From Gemmatimonadota bacterium (GTDB lineage: Bacteria; Gemmatimonadota; Gemmatimonadetes; Gemmatimonadales; Gemmatimonadaceae), in the NCBI GenBank assembly GCA_016182795.1, contig JACPFW010000015.1, positions 1 to 64,000 on the forward strand: 64,000 bases of DNA, in the 5' to 3' direction. The translations under genes were made by a program, and so were the position numbers. The notes under the pieces were generated by a model. It had not been told where the DNA came from and did not search any database. It saw only the letters and a list, made by a program, of their open reading frames with translations. Below are positions 25,801 through 33,482 of the stretch, piece by piece. The first letter of the stretch is position 1, and each line of letters begins with the position of its first letter.

Positions 25801-26161
25801 GGGCGTGGTGATGCTCATTTACCTGGATCACGCCTGGGCCGCCCGTTGTGCGGACGGGCGGACGCCGACACTTCGCGACCTGTATGACGCCGTCATGGAA
25901 GGGGCGGTCGAACGCGTACGCCCCAAGATGATGACTGTGACGGCCATCATGGCGGGCCTCCTGCCGATTCTCTGGGGCAATGGCGCGGGCGCCAGCGTGA
26001 TGCGCCGCATCGCCGCGCCCATGATCGGCGGCATGATCTCGAGCACCGTGCTCACGCTGCTGGTCATTCCGGCGATCTACTCTCTGTGGAAGGAGCGGTC
26101 GTTGCAGATGGCGGAGCCGGCGCCAAGCGCCGCCGCGTCCATTGCACCTCTCACCGATTAG
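22868..26161 (+). CDS. cusA: CusA-like heavy-metal RND transporter (Cu/Ag type)
   Basis: This 1097-aa inner-membrane pump has RND organisation: TM1, large periplasmic loop, TM2-6, second loop and TM8-12. The TM4 motif AIGAMIDAAIVMIEN is the monovalent-cation form. CusA-like surroundings of the methionine relay are present (GLDMFETTITLKPQSEWRPG, RIDMLATG). It exports Cu(I)/Ag(I) from the periplasm or cytoplasm through the CusC-like channel, driven by protons. Length is normal. A second loop insertion (SSAGMGSMGGGAS, around residue 815) adds Met and Gly. Confidence 0.93.
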   Translation: MLKRIIAWSAGNKFLVVLFTVAAVLAGVIAVRRTPLEALPDLSDVQVIVQTEYNEQAPRIVEDQVTYPIAAEMLKVPGARTVRGYSYFGVSFVYIIFDDGTDLYWARSRVLEYLNGLKGRLPETVSPTLGPDATGLGWVYQYALEDTTGRMSLADLRSLQDWYLRYQLTSVPGVSEVATIGGFEKQYQVDLDPAKLLAYRIPVTRVMQAIQGANADVGAMVVELSEREYMVRGLGYLKSITDIENVVVGATAAGTPIRVAELGQVNVGPAVRRGVAELDGRGDAVGAIVVMRFGQNALTTIERVKDRLKEIAPGLPPGVVVRPVYDRSDLIERAIETLRGKLLEESLVVALVCIVFLLHARSALVAILTLPIGILMAFVAMRGVKVGADIMSLGGIAIAIGAMIDAAIVMIENLHKHLERRIAAKERAATGAEGTSRWLDTGVLTIGERWQVVVEAAQEVGPALFFSLLIITVSFLPVFALEGQEGRLFHPLAFTKTFAMAASSLLSVTLVPVTMGLFVTGRIFRESANPVNRVLIRWYRPMITFVLRHRWPVVAASVVVVILTWVPWTRIGSEFMPPLGEGSILYMPTTLPGVSVARAREILRIQDEILKKFPEVDHVWGKGGRANTATDPAGLDMFETTITLKPQSEWRPGMTYDGLVAEMDSAVRMPGVTNAWTMPIKGRIDMLATGIRTPVGIKVFGPDLAELERIGREVERAVQMVPGTRSAFAERAVSGYYLDIDIDRQAAARHGLNVGDVQAVIATAIGGMTITQTVEGRQRFGVRVRYPQELRDTPERLAAVLVPVSHSTAGGASSAGMGSMGGGASALSGNAAQVPLGQIATIRSVAGPMVVRTEGAMPTAWVYVDVAGRDIGGYVADAQREVAARVTMPPGYSLVWSGQYEYMQRAKETMKLVIPATLALIFLLLYFNFNSVGETLIVMLSLPFALVGGIWFLWALSFNWSVAVAIGFIALAGVAAETGVVMLIYLDHAWAARCADGRTPTLRDLYDAVMEGAVERVRPKMMTVTAIMAGLLPILWGNGAGASVMRRIAAPMIGGMISSTVLTLLVIPAIYSLWKERSLQMAEPAPSAAASIAPLTD

Positions 26162-26220
26162 CGAACGATCGGCACGGGCCGATAAGGAGCTGGAATGTTA
26201 CGCTACTGGAGGATAGACCA

Positions 26221-26742
26221 ATGATGTCTCGGAAGCTCATGGCCGGCATCGCGGTGGTCCTCTTCTCGAGCGGCTGCACCGCCACCAGTGGTACTAGTTT
26301 CGGCATGATGATGGGAGGGGGGCGCGCACTCGGCATGTCGCCGGTTCACGCGCCAGCGGCGCCGATGGATCCTGCTGCGAAGGCTCAGGCAGTGCCCTCA
26401 CTTGCCCAGATGCTGCAGCGGGCTGATTCGCTCGTGATGCGCGCCGAGCGCCTCGTGTCGGCTGCGCACACCGACACCACCGGACATGCCATGATGATGT
26501 CGCATGGCGCGGCGGGCTCCGCTCCTGCTGGGGCCAACAGCGTCTTGGAGATGGCGATGGGACTGCGTGGGTTGCTTCGACACCTGGACGCCATGCATCG
26601 CGCGGGAATGCCGATGGAAGGCGCGGCGGCGACGGCCATGCACGAGTTGCATCAACGCAGCGCGACGTTGCTGAGCGAGGTGGAGCAGACGATGCAGGCG
26701 ATGGAACGGATGCACGCGATGCACGGGAAGACCACGAGGTAG
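26221..26742 (+). CDS. Met/His-rich lipoprotein
   Basis: This 173-aa protein starts at ATG26221. A lipoprotein signal (VVLFSSGC, lipobox Cys near 19) precedes a Met/Gly segment (FGMMMGGGRALGM). A helical domain with many Met and His residues follows (GHAMMMSHGAAG, LRHLDAMHRAGMPM). It resembles the Met-rich protein at the start of this cluster in style but not in clear alignment. It is probably an outer-membrane-anchored metal-binding factor. It is 60 bp downstream of cusA. Confidence 0.68.
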   Translation: MMSRKLMAGIAVVLFSSGCTATSGTSFGMMMGGGRALGMSPVHAPAAPMDPAAKAQAVPSLAQMLQRADSLVMRAERLVSAAHTDTTGHAMMMSHGAAGSAPAGANSVLEMAMGLRGLLRHLDAMHRAGMPMEGAAATAMHELHQRSATLLSEVEQTMQAMERMHAMHGKTTR

Positions 26743-26786
26743 CGGCGAATCCCAGGAGCGCTCGAACACGCGATCAGGAGGGCGAC

Positions 26787-27335
26787 ATGTCGCCACACGC
26801 AGGACGGGATCCGAACGGCAAACCACCGCGGAGGCGGCCAAGCATTCTCGATGATCCCGAGAAGGGTCTCACGCGTGGCCAGTGGCTCTCGCTGGTCGGC
26901 GGTGGAATCGTGCTTGTCGCGTCGGTGATGCTGCTTGGGCGTGTGGGCCGCGGATGGCGACCCGGGGTCACGCCGATGGTGATGTACGCCTCGGAGAACT
27001 GCGAGTGCTGTCGCCTGTGGGTCGCGCATCTCGAGGCCAACGGGTATCGCGTCCGCATCAAGTACACGTCGAACCTGGCGAGACGGAAGGACGCACTGGG
27101 TGTGCCGCCGACCCTGCGCGCCTGTCATACCGCCGAAGTACAGGGCGTGGTAGTCGAAGGGCACGTGCCCGCGGACGTCCTGACACGCTTCCTCTCGCAG
27201 AGGTCCGGGGAACGCGGCCTCGCGGTGCCCGACATGCCGGGGGGATCTCCCGGCATGGAGGTGATCCGGAAGGAACCGTACGACGTCTTCGCGTTTCAGC
27301 GCGACGGGACCTCACGCGTGTACGCTCACATTTGA
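26787..27335 (+). CDS. DUF411 family metal-binding protein (copy 1)
   Basis: This 182-aa protein starts behind AGGAGGG. One membrane segment (about 33-50) anchors a DUF411 domain with CECC, then RACHTAEV, then VVEGHVPADV. The conserved Cys and His residues fit metal binding. DUF411 proteins occur in copper and other metal resistance operons, with incompletely defined function. It lies between the CusCBA-like set and the thioredoxin gene. A second copy is at 31820-32386. Confidence 0.88.
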   Translation: MSPHAGRDPNGKPPRRRPSILDDPEKGLTRGQWLSLVGGGIVLVASVMLLGRVGRGWRPGVTPMVMYASENCECCRLWVAHLEANGYRVRIKYTSNLARRKDALGVPPTLRACHTAEVQGVVVEGHVPADVLTRFLSQRSGERGLAVPDMPGGSPGMEVIRKEPYDVFAFQRDGTSRVYAHI

Positions 27336-27353
27336 GCTGGAGACGATGTCCCG

Positions 27354-27941
27354 ATGCGATGGCGGCGCGCGATCGTCGGCGGACTGACAGGCATACCGCT
27401 GGTGATGCTCTTTGCCTGGGGGATGGGACGTGATCCGAAGGACATCCCGTCCCCATTGCCCGGCCAACCGGCTCCCGATTTCACGTTGCCCGTCTTCACG
27501 AACGGACTGGGCGGCGCGTCGCAGGACAGCGTGCGCCTCACGGACTGGCTGGGCGACCCCATCGTGCTCAATGTGTGGGCCTCGTGGTGCCTCGCCTGCC
27601 GGGACGAGCATCCCGTGCTGCTCGAGGTCGGTCGGCGCGAGGCCGGCACCGACGTGCATTTTGTCGGCCTGCTCTACAACGACACGCCAGACGCGGGTCG
27701 CGCGTGGATCAAGAAGATGGGCGGTCAGTCGTACCCGTCCGTACTCGATCCCAGTGGACGCACGGCCATCGCGTACGGCGTCTACGGAGTTCCCGAAACG
27801 TACTTCATCGGGCGGGATGGACGCGTGGCGTACAAGCACACCGGGCCGGTCACCGAGCCGGTGCTCACCGCATGGATTGCGCGGCTGCGCGCGCAGGCGG
27901 TTCCCGCTCGCGCGGACGTGCCGCGAGGAAGGCGCCCATGA
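27354..27941 (+). CDS. TlpA/CcmG-like periplasmic thioredoxin
   Basis: This 195-aa protein has an N-terminal anchor (IVGGLTGIPLVMLFAWG), a thioredoxin fold with active site ASWCLACRDEHP, and the cis-Pro segment YGVYGVPETYFIG. It closely follows the CcmG/DsbE pattern of reductases that keep cytochrome c or CuA-site cysteines reduced. That fits the cytochrome and CuA genes just downstream. The stop overlaps the HD-GYP gene start (ATGA). Confidence 0.87.
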   Translation: MRWRRAIVGGLTGIPLVMLFAWGMGRDPKDIPSPLPGQPAPDFTLPVFTNGLGGASQDSVRLTDWLGDPIVLNVWASWCLACRDEHPVLLEVGRREAGTDVHFVGLLYNDTPDAGRAWIKKMGGQSYPSVLDPSGRTAIAYGVYGVPETYFIGRDGRVAYKHTGPVTEPVLTAWIARLRAQAVPARADVPRGRRP

Positions 27942-28954
27942 TTCACGGGGCTCGCGGCCATACCGCCACGGACGCACGTCACCGGAGCACGCTGGTGCTC
28001 GTGACCGTGCTGATTGCCCTGATTCACTTTGGCCTGCCCACGACCACGCACAGCCTGCACTCGCTGCACATCGTCCTGCGCAAGCTGTATTTCCTGCCGC
28101 CAGTGCTCGCCGCCATCTGGTTTGGGCGTCGCGGTGCCTTCTGGGCGACGCTCGTCGTGAGCGGGCTGTTCCTTGCCCATGCTGCCACGGACTGGCCGAA
28201 TGATCGGATGGAGCAGGCCAATCAGCTTGGCGAGCTACTTGGCTTCTGGGTGCTCGGCATGCTGGCTGGGCATCTGTTCGACCGTCAGCACTCGCTCATG
28301 GTGCGAATCGCCACGGCGCACGCTGAGACCATCGACGGTCTCGTCTCGGCGCTCGACCTGCGGGAGCACCACACCGGCATGCACTCGCAGCGCGTGCGCG
28401 AGTACACGCTGCTTATGGCCGACCGTTGGGGCATCGATGATGCGCAGCGCCAGCACATCTCCTATGGTGCGCTGCTGCACGACATCGGCAAGATCGCGGT
28501 GCCCGACCACATCCTGCTCAAACCGGGTCGCCTGACCGAGGACGAGTGGGCCGAGATTCGCCGGCACCCCGCCGTGGGTTACCGGATCCTCCGGCGCATC
28601 GCCTGGCTGCGAGAGGCCGCACGGATGGTGCATGCACATCACGAGCGATTCGATGGCGGCGGATATCCGCGCGGGCTGGCGGGACCGGCGATTCCTCTCG
28701 GGGCGCGACTGTTCGCGGTAGCGGATGCCTACGATGCGCTCACTTCGGAGCGTCCGTATCGCGCGCCGCTCCCGTATGCAGAGGCTGTGGAGGAAATCGG
28801 CAAAGGCGAGGGGACGCAGTTTGATCCCGAGGCCATCGCCTGCTTCCTTCAGATTCCTCAGGGGCAGCTCGCACGGGTCGCGGCGCGATGGCGGGACGTC
28901 GCGGCGGCGGCACCGGACCCTCACACGCTGGCCAATGTCGCCCAGGCGTCGTAA
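27938..28954 (+). CDS. Membrane HD-GYP phosphodiesterase-like protein
   Basis: This 338-aa protein has about four N-terminal membrane helices (residues 18-115) and then an HD-GYP domain with REHHTGMHSQRV, LLHDIGK (H181, D182) and HHERFDGGGYPRGL. HD-GYP proteins degrade cyclic di-GMP, and most conserved residues are present. The final GYP trio reads GYP. The start overlaps the thioredoxin stop. Its presence in a metal/redox operon suggests signalling of metal or redox state, which is an inference. Confidence 0.86.
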   Translation: MIHGARGHTATDARHRSTLVLVTVLIALIHFGLPTTTHSLHSLHIVLRKLYFLPPVLAAIWFGRRGAFWATLVVSGLFLAHAATDWPNDRMEQANQLGELLGFWVLGMLAGHLFDRQHSLMVRIATAHAETIDGLVSALDLREHHTGMHSQRVREYTLLMADRWGIDDAQRQHISYGALLHDIGKIAVPDHILLKPGRLTEDEWAEIRRHPAVGYRILRRIAWLREAARMVHAHHERFDGGGYPRGLAGPAIPLGARLFAVADAYDALTSERPYRAPLPYAEAVEEIGKGEGTQFDPEAIACFLQIPQGQLARVAARWRDVAAAAPDPHTLANVAQAS

Positions 28955-29264
28955 CGCGCCGTCTGGCGCCGGATGGCGCGCATCAACCGCCGAACCAGCG
29001 GTGATCGTCCGACGCCGCGCCGGGGAACCCGCCGGTACCGTGGCAGTCGTCGGCCACGTCCGCGTCGGTACGCAGTGCTGCCTCTGCAGCTTGAGGAAAC
29101 TCCTTCCAGGAATACGGGTGTTTCCTGACAGTTTCGATTTTATGGCGCATCAATTTTATGCCGTGTAAAGTCGTGTGTTCGTCGCTTCGGCTGCCAATCC
29201 CGGGTGGTATTGGCTCGGGGTGTCCGGGAACCGCATCTCACTCCGCCCGTGAGGAATTCGTTCA
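28955..29264. promoter_or_regulatory. Promoter region of the Cyc2-like cluster
   Basis: The 310-bp gap has a sharply AT-richer patch at 29120-29172, unlike its surroundings, containing the palindrome at 29153-29171. GAGGA lies before the start at 29265. No gene is seen. Confidence 0.45.
29153..29171. promoter_or_regulatory. Putative BlaI/CopY-type operator upstream of the Cyc2-like gene
   Basis: ATTTTATGCCGTGTAAAGT differs from the perfect palindrome at 44657 at three arm positions and at the central base, and keeps the same 9+1+9 geometry. It lies 93 bp before the cytochrome-porin start. Confidence 0.5.
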
Positions 29265-30461
29265 ATGACGTCCGTTCATCGTCTGCTGACGCTTGGCCTT
29301 CTGGCCCTGTCGCTTCCCGCGACTGCGCGCGCGCTACCCTCGTGGGCGCGGCGGTACAACATGAACTGCTCGGGGTGCCACAGCCCGGCGGTTCCGCGGC
29401 TCAACGCCACGGGGATCGCCTTCAAATGGGCCGGCTACCGCATGCCCGATGACATCGGTACGGCCGTGGCGGTCAAGAAAGCCGAGGAGTATCTCGCCGC
29501 TCGGGTCATCGCCGCGTACGACTATGTGACGCGACGGGGTGGGGAGACCGAGGCCGACGGATTCTCCGTGCCATCCGCGAGTCTCTTCGCGGCGGGTCCG
29601 CTCGGAAAGAACTACGCCGCCTATCTGGAGTTCGAACGCGAGTCCGAGGGGACCGTCGACCTCATCGGGTCCCTGTCGAGCGTGTGGGGTCGGGAGAACC
29701 TGTACGGGGGATTTCGTGTGGGCCAAGGCCATCTCCTGATGGCCAGCGGAGGCGTCGCCGGCTTTGATCGGCCGACGGCGATTTCCATGCCGTTGGCCTA
29801 CGCGGAGTCCTTGACGGACGGCATTCCGCTTGCGCTCGGCGGTGATCAGAGCGGGGCCGAGGCATTCCTTGTCCTCGGTGGTCGTAATCGGACCGCGCTG
29901 CAGGTGCTGAATGGTGTAGTGGTCGGTGCTGGAGAGTCCGGCGCAACCGTCAGCCGACGCGACGTGGTGCTGACGAACCAACTGATGTGGGATGACGCAG
30001 GCAGCGGCATCGGCGTGGCCGCGTACTTCGGCCGTGCCCTTGGACTGGTGAGCGACGCGCCGACCGAGAGCCGCCGATTCTACCGTCTGGCCGTCACGGC
30101 GAACAAGATCGTGAATCGGGTCGAGGTACTGGGCGGGTATGCCTTCGCGTCTGATCGCGACCTGCCAGGCAGCTCCGGTACCCTGTTGGAGACGCGCTCA
30201 CCCACCGGGGACTCGTACTGGCTGCAAGGGCAGTACACGACGCGACGGCGACCACTGACGCTCTTCGGCCGCTACGAGGCGCTCAACCCGGACCGCGACG
30301 TGGCGTCCGCCTCGCGGACACGGACGGTCGCCGGCCTCGTGCTCCCGTTCAGCCTGCCCGAGTACTTCCGCTGGAGTGTCGAGCTGTTCCGCGACACCTA
30401 CCGCTCGGCGGCGTCGCCGCGCCGCGACGGGCTGGCCACGCGGCTGCAAGTCGCGTTCTGA
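29265..30461 (+). CDS. Cyc2-like outer-membrane monoheme cytochrome-porin
   Basis: This 398-aa protein has a signal peptide (cleavage near ATARA), then ALPSWARRYNMNCSGCH (heme site C35, C38, H39), VPRLNATGIAFKWAGYRMP, and about 330 residues of alternating beta strands ending in LQVAF. The order heme motif, P-L-x-x-x-G-x-x-FK-x-x-GY and a 16-strand-sized barrel is the pattern of Cyc2, the fused cytochrome-porin that moves electrons across the outer membrane in Fe(II) oxidisers. The C-terminal Phe fits an outer-membrane barrel. The donor is unknown. It heads a redox gene cluster. Confidence 0.75.
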   Translation: MTSVHRLLTLGLLALSLPATARALPSWARRYNMNCSGCHSPAVPRLNATGIAFKWAGYRMPDDIGTAVAVKKAEEYLAARVIAAYDYVTRRGGETEADGFSVPSASLFAAGPLGKNYAAYLEFERESEGTVDLIGSLSSVWGRENLYGGFRVGQGHLLMASGGVAGFDRPTAISMPLAYAESLTDGIPLALGGDQSGAEAFLVLGGRNRTALQVLNGVVVGAGESGATVSRRDVVLTNQLMWDDAGSGIGVAAYFGRALGLVSDAPTESRRFYRLAVTANKIVNRVEVLGGYAFASDRDLPGSSGTLLETRSPTGDSYWLQGQYTTRRRPLTLFGRYEALNPDRDVASASRTRTVAGLVLPFSLPEYFRWSVELFRDTYRSAASPRRDGLATRLQVAF

Positions 30462-30501
30462 GTCCCGCTACGCACCATTCCTTGCCCGCGGAGAAACCCC
30501 G

Positions 30502-30918
30502 ATGACCATGCACACCGTCCATCGCACGTTCCTTGTCATCCCGCTCGGCCTTCTCGCGGCGATCGGTGGGGCGCCCTCCGCGCGCGGGGCGTCCGCGGTG
30601 CGCCTCCGCCCGCTGACCATCTACGCCAGCAACGCGTCCGGACTCCGCCAGGATGCCCCAGGCCAGACGCTCTATCTGCGGCACTGTAAAATCTGCCACG
30701 GCGCGACGGGGAAGCCGGCGAACCTGATGCGAAAGAAGTTCGAGAAGATCCCCGATCTCTCCGATCCGGCGTTCTTCGCGACGCGCTCCGAGGACTCCGT
30801 CGTGACGGTGCTGACGAAGGGAGTCGGCCCCGACATGAAACCGTTCGCCGAACGCCTCTCGGTCGAGGAGATGCGCGCCGTGGCCACGTACATCCGGTCC
30901 CTGAGCCATGCGCATTGA
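30502..30918 (+). CDS. Small periplasmic c-type cytochrome
   Basis: This 138-aa protein starts at ATG30502 behind GGAGAAA. It has a signal peptide and one class-I cytochrome c domain: LYLRHCKICHGATGKPAN (heme site CKICH), the methionine-ligand region GVGPDMKPFAERL and the C-terminal helix MRAVATYIRSL. It probably carries electrons from the Cyc2-like protein to inner-membrane partners. It is 40 bp after the Cyc2-like gene. Confidence 0.87.
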   Translation: MTMHTVHRTFLVIPLGLLAAIGGAPSARGASAVRLRPLTIYASNASGLRQDAPGQTLYLRHCKICHGATGKPANLMRKKFEKIPDLSDPAFFATRSEDSVVTVLTKGVGPDMKPFAERLSVEEMRAVATYIRSLSHAH

Positions 30919-30984
30919 ACGACGACATCCCTCGATGTCGCTAGCGCGCCGTTGTCGTCACGACTCCCGAGCCGGGGAGCCTCT

Positions 30985-31650
30985 ATGACACGGACCGCAC
31001 TCTTCGCTCTCCTGGCGCCTTTGGCGCTGACGGGCTGCATGATGGCGGGCATGGCCTCGATGGCGGGCATGGGCCACGCAGGAGACAGCGCGACGCACGT
31101 TGAATCCGCGCTCCGGCCCGACGAATCCGCGATGTCGAAAGAAGCGGTCGCTCACGGTCTTCGCGTCAGCGCGGCCTTCTTCCTCGCGCCCGCAGGCGAC
31201 GCGGCGCGCGTGGTCGTCAACGTGCGCCGACTCGACGGATCGAGCCCGGTGGCAGATGCGTCGGTCTTCCTTGATGTGTCACCCACTGCCGTCGGCGCCA
31301 ACACCTCCCACAACGACGCATCGCACAACCGACCGCGAGAGCACGAGCTCGGAGCCACGCGGGCAGGCCACGTCAGCACCCGATTTGCGCCCGTCGAACA
31401 AGGCGACGGCCAGTACGTCTTTCAGCCGCCGCTGGCGCGCGACGGGGCCTATCGGTTGACCGTCGTCGTCGGAGGCACGAGCCAAGTCGTGCTCGATCCG
31501 CCGATCCGCTTTGACCATGTCATGGAGCGCTCGCCTCGATCGAGTCCGATTGGTCTTGGGCAGGAGAGGCCGGGCGCCAGATCAACGCCCCTCCTCCTGA
31601 TGCTGGGCGGGGGCCTCATGACCGTCATGATGCTCTGGACGGTCAGATGA
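30985..31650 (+). CDS. Lipoprotein with FixH/YtkA-like beta domain
   Basis: This 221-aa protein has a lipoprotein signal (APLALTGC), a Met/Gly linker (MMAGMASMAGMG) and a beta-rich domain (SAAFFLAP, VVVNVRRLDGSSPVADASVFL, QGDGQYVFQPPLARDGAYRLTV split by loops). A C-terminal membrane helix (LLLMLGGGLMTVMMLW) follows. The domain resembles YtkA/FixH-type Ig folds that occur in copper-handling and cytochrome-assembly contexts. The precise role is unknown. Confidence 0.6.
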   Translation: MTRTALFALLAPLALTGCMMAGMASMAGMGHAGDSATHVESALRPDESAMSKEAVAHGLRVSAAFFLAPAGDAARVVVNVRRLDGSSPVADASVFLDVSPTAVGANTSHNDASHNRPREHELGATRAGHVSTRFAPVEQGDGQYVFQPPLARDGAYRLTVVVGGTSQVVLDPPIRFDHVMERSPRSSPIGLGQERPGARSTPLLLMLGGGLMTVMMLWTVR

Positions 31651-31819
31651 GCGCTGTTCGTTCCGGTTCGTGCAACGTCTCCAGTGGAGCCTCGATGCTC
31701 GTGCGCTCCCGCCTCCGCACACCGCGCGGCCCGAACATGGCGCTCGGGCCACAACGGCACCCCTATCACCGCCAACTCGCTCGTCGAGTCGACGAGCGCG
31801 CCACTCAGAGGAACCGATC

Positions 31820-32386
31820 ATGAGCTGCCATCAAATGCGACCCACGACGCCCTACCCGCCGCGCAAGCAGAAGCCGGCGCCCACCAGTGAACCCGCGAAG
31901 CGGATCTCTCGCCGCGCTTGGATCGGTCTCGCGACGGGCGGCACCGTGATTTCGCTCGTCGGCGCGCGGTGGGCGCAGGGGCGTTTTCCCTGGGAGCCTG
32001 ATCCCGCCGCGACGCCCGTTGACGTCTTCGCCTCACCGACTTGCGACTGCTGCCGCGAATGGATGCGACACATGGGCAAGAATGGTTTCGCCGTGACGAA
32101 GCACCTGATGGACGACGTCACCGTGAAGAAGTCCGAGCTTCACATTCCGCAGGACTTGTGGTCGTGCCACACGGCCGTCGTTGGCGGCTATGCGATCGAA
32201 GGTCACGTGCCGGCAGACCTGATTCAGCGAGTTCTGACCGAACGGCCCGCGATCGTCGGCCTGGCGGCACCTGGCATGCCAAACGGCGCGCCAGGGATGG
32301 AGGGACCGACGCAGGACCGGTACGAGATCATCGCCTTCACACGGACCGGCGCGACCGAAGTGTACGCCGTGCGGGGGCTCGTCTGA
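31820..32386 (+). CDS. DUF411 family metal-binding protein (copy 2), Tat-type signal
   Basis: This 188-aa protein starts at ATG31820. KRISRRAWIGLATGG is a twin-arginine-type signal or anchor. The DUF411 domain shows SPTCDCC, WSCHTAVV and IEGHVPADLI, matching the copy at 26787-27335 in every key Cys and His. Export by Tat would imply a prefolded, possibly metal-loaded protein. It lies between the cytochrome genes and the PCYCGC gene. Confidence 0.87.
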   Translation: MSCHQMRPTTPYPPRKQKPAPTSEPAKRISRRAWIGLATGGTVISLVGARWAQGRFPWEPDPAATPVDVFASPTCDCCREWMRHMGKNGFAVTKHLMDDVTVKKSELHIPQDLWSCHTAVVGGYAIEGHVPADLIQRVLTERPAIVGLAAPGMPNGAPGMEGPTQDRYEIIAFTRTGATEVYAVRGLV

Positions 32387-32499
32387 TGTGTCAGTGTCAT
32401 CGCCTGCCCGCCGTGCGCGATCAGAAGCGCACACCTCAGTACGCGCCTCCGCCCCGTGTGCTCAAGGCGCGACCGCATCACATACCAGAGACAATCCCC

Positions 32500-32943
32500 A
32501 TGTCGAAGTGGACGCGATGGAGACGTCTGATACTGGGCGCGCTGAGCAGTATCGTGATCGGGTGTGGTGGCTCGTCCTCGGCGACCGGTGCGCATGCCAC
32601 CGAGATGGCATCGCTGGAAATTATGCCCCCCGCCGTACGCCGGTCAGCCGCCGTGACCCAGCAGGCGTATCAGTTCGCGGTCGCCAATCCGGAGATCGTG
32701 AAGGAGATCCCCTGCTACTGTGGCTGCGGAGGCATGGGGCATACCTCGAACTACTCGTGCTATGTCCAGGGCGTCAGCAGCTCCGGCGCGATCACCTTCG
32801 ACACCCACGCGCTCGGTTGCTCGATTTGCGTGGACATCACGCAGGACGCGATGCGGCTCACGCGACAGGGCAAGCCGCTCCACGAAATCCGGGCGTACGT
32901 CGACAAGACGTATCGTCAGTTCGGTCCCTCAAACATGGAGTAG
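32500..32943 (+). CDS. PCYCGC motif lipoprotein
   Basis: This 147-aa protein has a lipoprotein signal (SSIVIGCGG) and the signature PCYCGCGGMGH, then SNYSCYV and GCSICVDI, the pattern of the PCYCGC family. These small Cys-rich exported proteins are of unknown function but look like metal binders. It sits directly before two CuA-type proteins, so a role as copper chaperone for CuA assembly is plausible, which is an inference. Confidence 0.85.
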   Translation: MSKWTRWRRLILGALSSIVIGCGGSSSATGAHATEMASLEIMPPAVRRSAAVTQQAYQFAVANPEIVKEIPCYCGCGGMGHTSNYSCYVQGVSSSGAITFDTHALGCSICVDITQDAMRLTRQGKPLHEIRAYVDKTYRQFGPSNME

Positions 32944-33020
32944 TTCGTCGCGGCCAGGATCCGCGGTCTCGGTGCGTGCGCCGAGCGCTCGCGACTCCGG
33001 TCGGTTCGACAATCGGTCAG

Positions 33021-33482
33021 ATGCAGCTTCTTCGTCGGCGTCGCTCGTTGATCGCTCTCGCGTTCGTCGCGGGCACCATCGCAATGGCGCCTTTCCCTCA
33101 GCGCCGCGAGCGCCCCGCCGCCCGCCTGGTGCGCATCGAGGCGAGCCAATTTGCGTATTCGCCTGGCACGATCGCCGTGAACCTCGGCGACACGGTCACG
33201 CTCGAACTCGTGTCGAAAGACGTCGTGCACGGGCTGTTCGTCGATGGGTACGAGCAGCGGATCTCTGCTGACCCCGGGCAGACGGCCGCAATGTCCTTCG
33301 TCGCGAACCGGCCGGGGATGTTCCGGTTGCGATGCTCGGTCACCTGCGGTGCGCTGCATCCGTTCATGGTCGGCCAGTTGCATGTGGGACGGAACGCACT
33401 GGGTTGGCGGGCGATGAGCCTCGCGCTCCTCGCGGCGCTCTGCGGTCTCTGGCTCCTGCCGCTGGGAGGGCGACCGACATGA
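33021..33482 (+). CDS. Membrane-anchored CuA-type cupredoxin
   Basis: This 153-aa protein has an N-terminal signal-anchor, a cupredoxin domain and a C-terminal membrane helix (ALLAALCGLWLLPLG). Ligands fit a binuclear CuA site: H70 (VVHGLFVDG), C105 and C109 (RCSVTC), H113 and M116 (ALHPFM). It is related to the soluble domain of cytochrome oxidase subunit II but lacks the two-helix hairpin. No catalytic subunit is nearby. The stop overlaps the start of the polyferredoxin gene. Confidence 0.83.
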   Translation: MQLLRRRRSLIALAFVAGTIAMAPFPQRRERPAARLVRIEASQFAYSPGTIAVNLGDTVTLELVSKDVVHGLFVDGYEQRISADPGQTAAMSFVANRPGMFRLRCSVTCGALHPFMVGQLHVGRNALGWRAMSLALLAALCGLWLLPLGGRPT

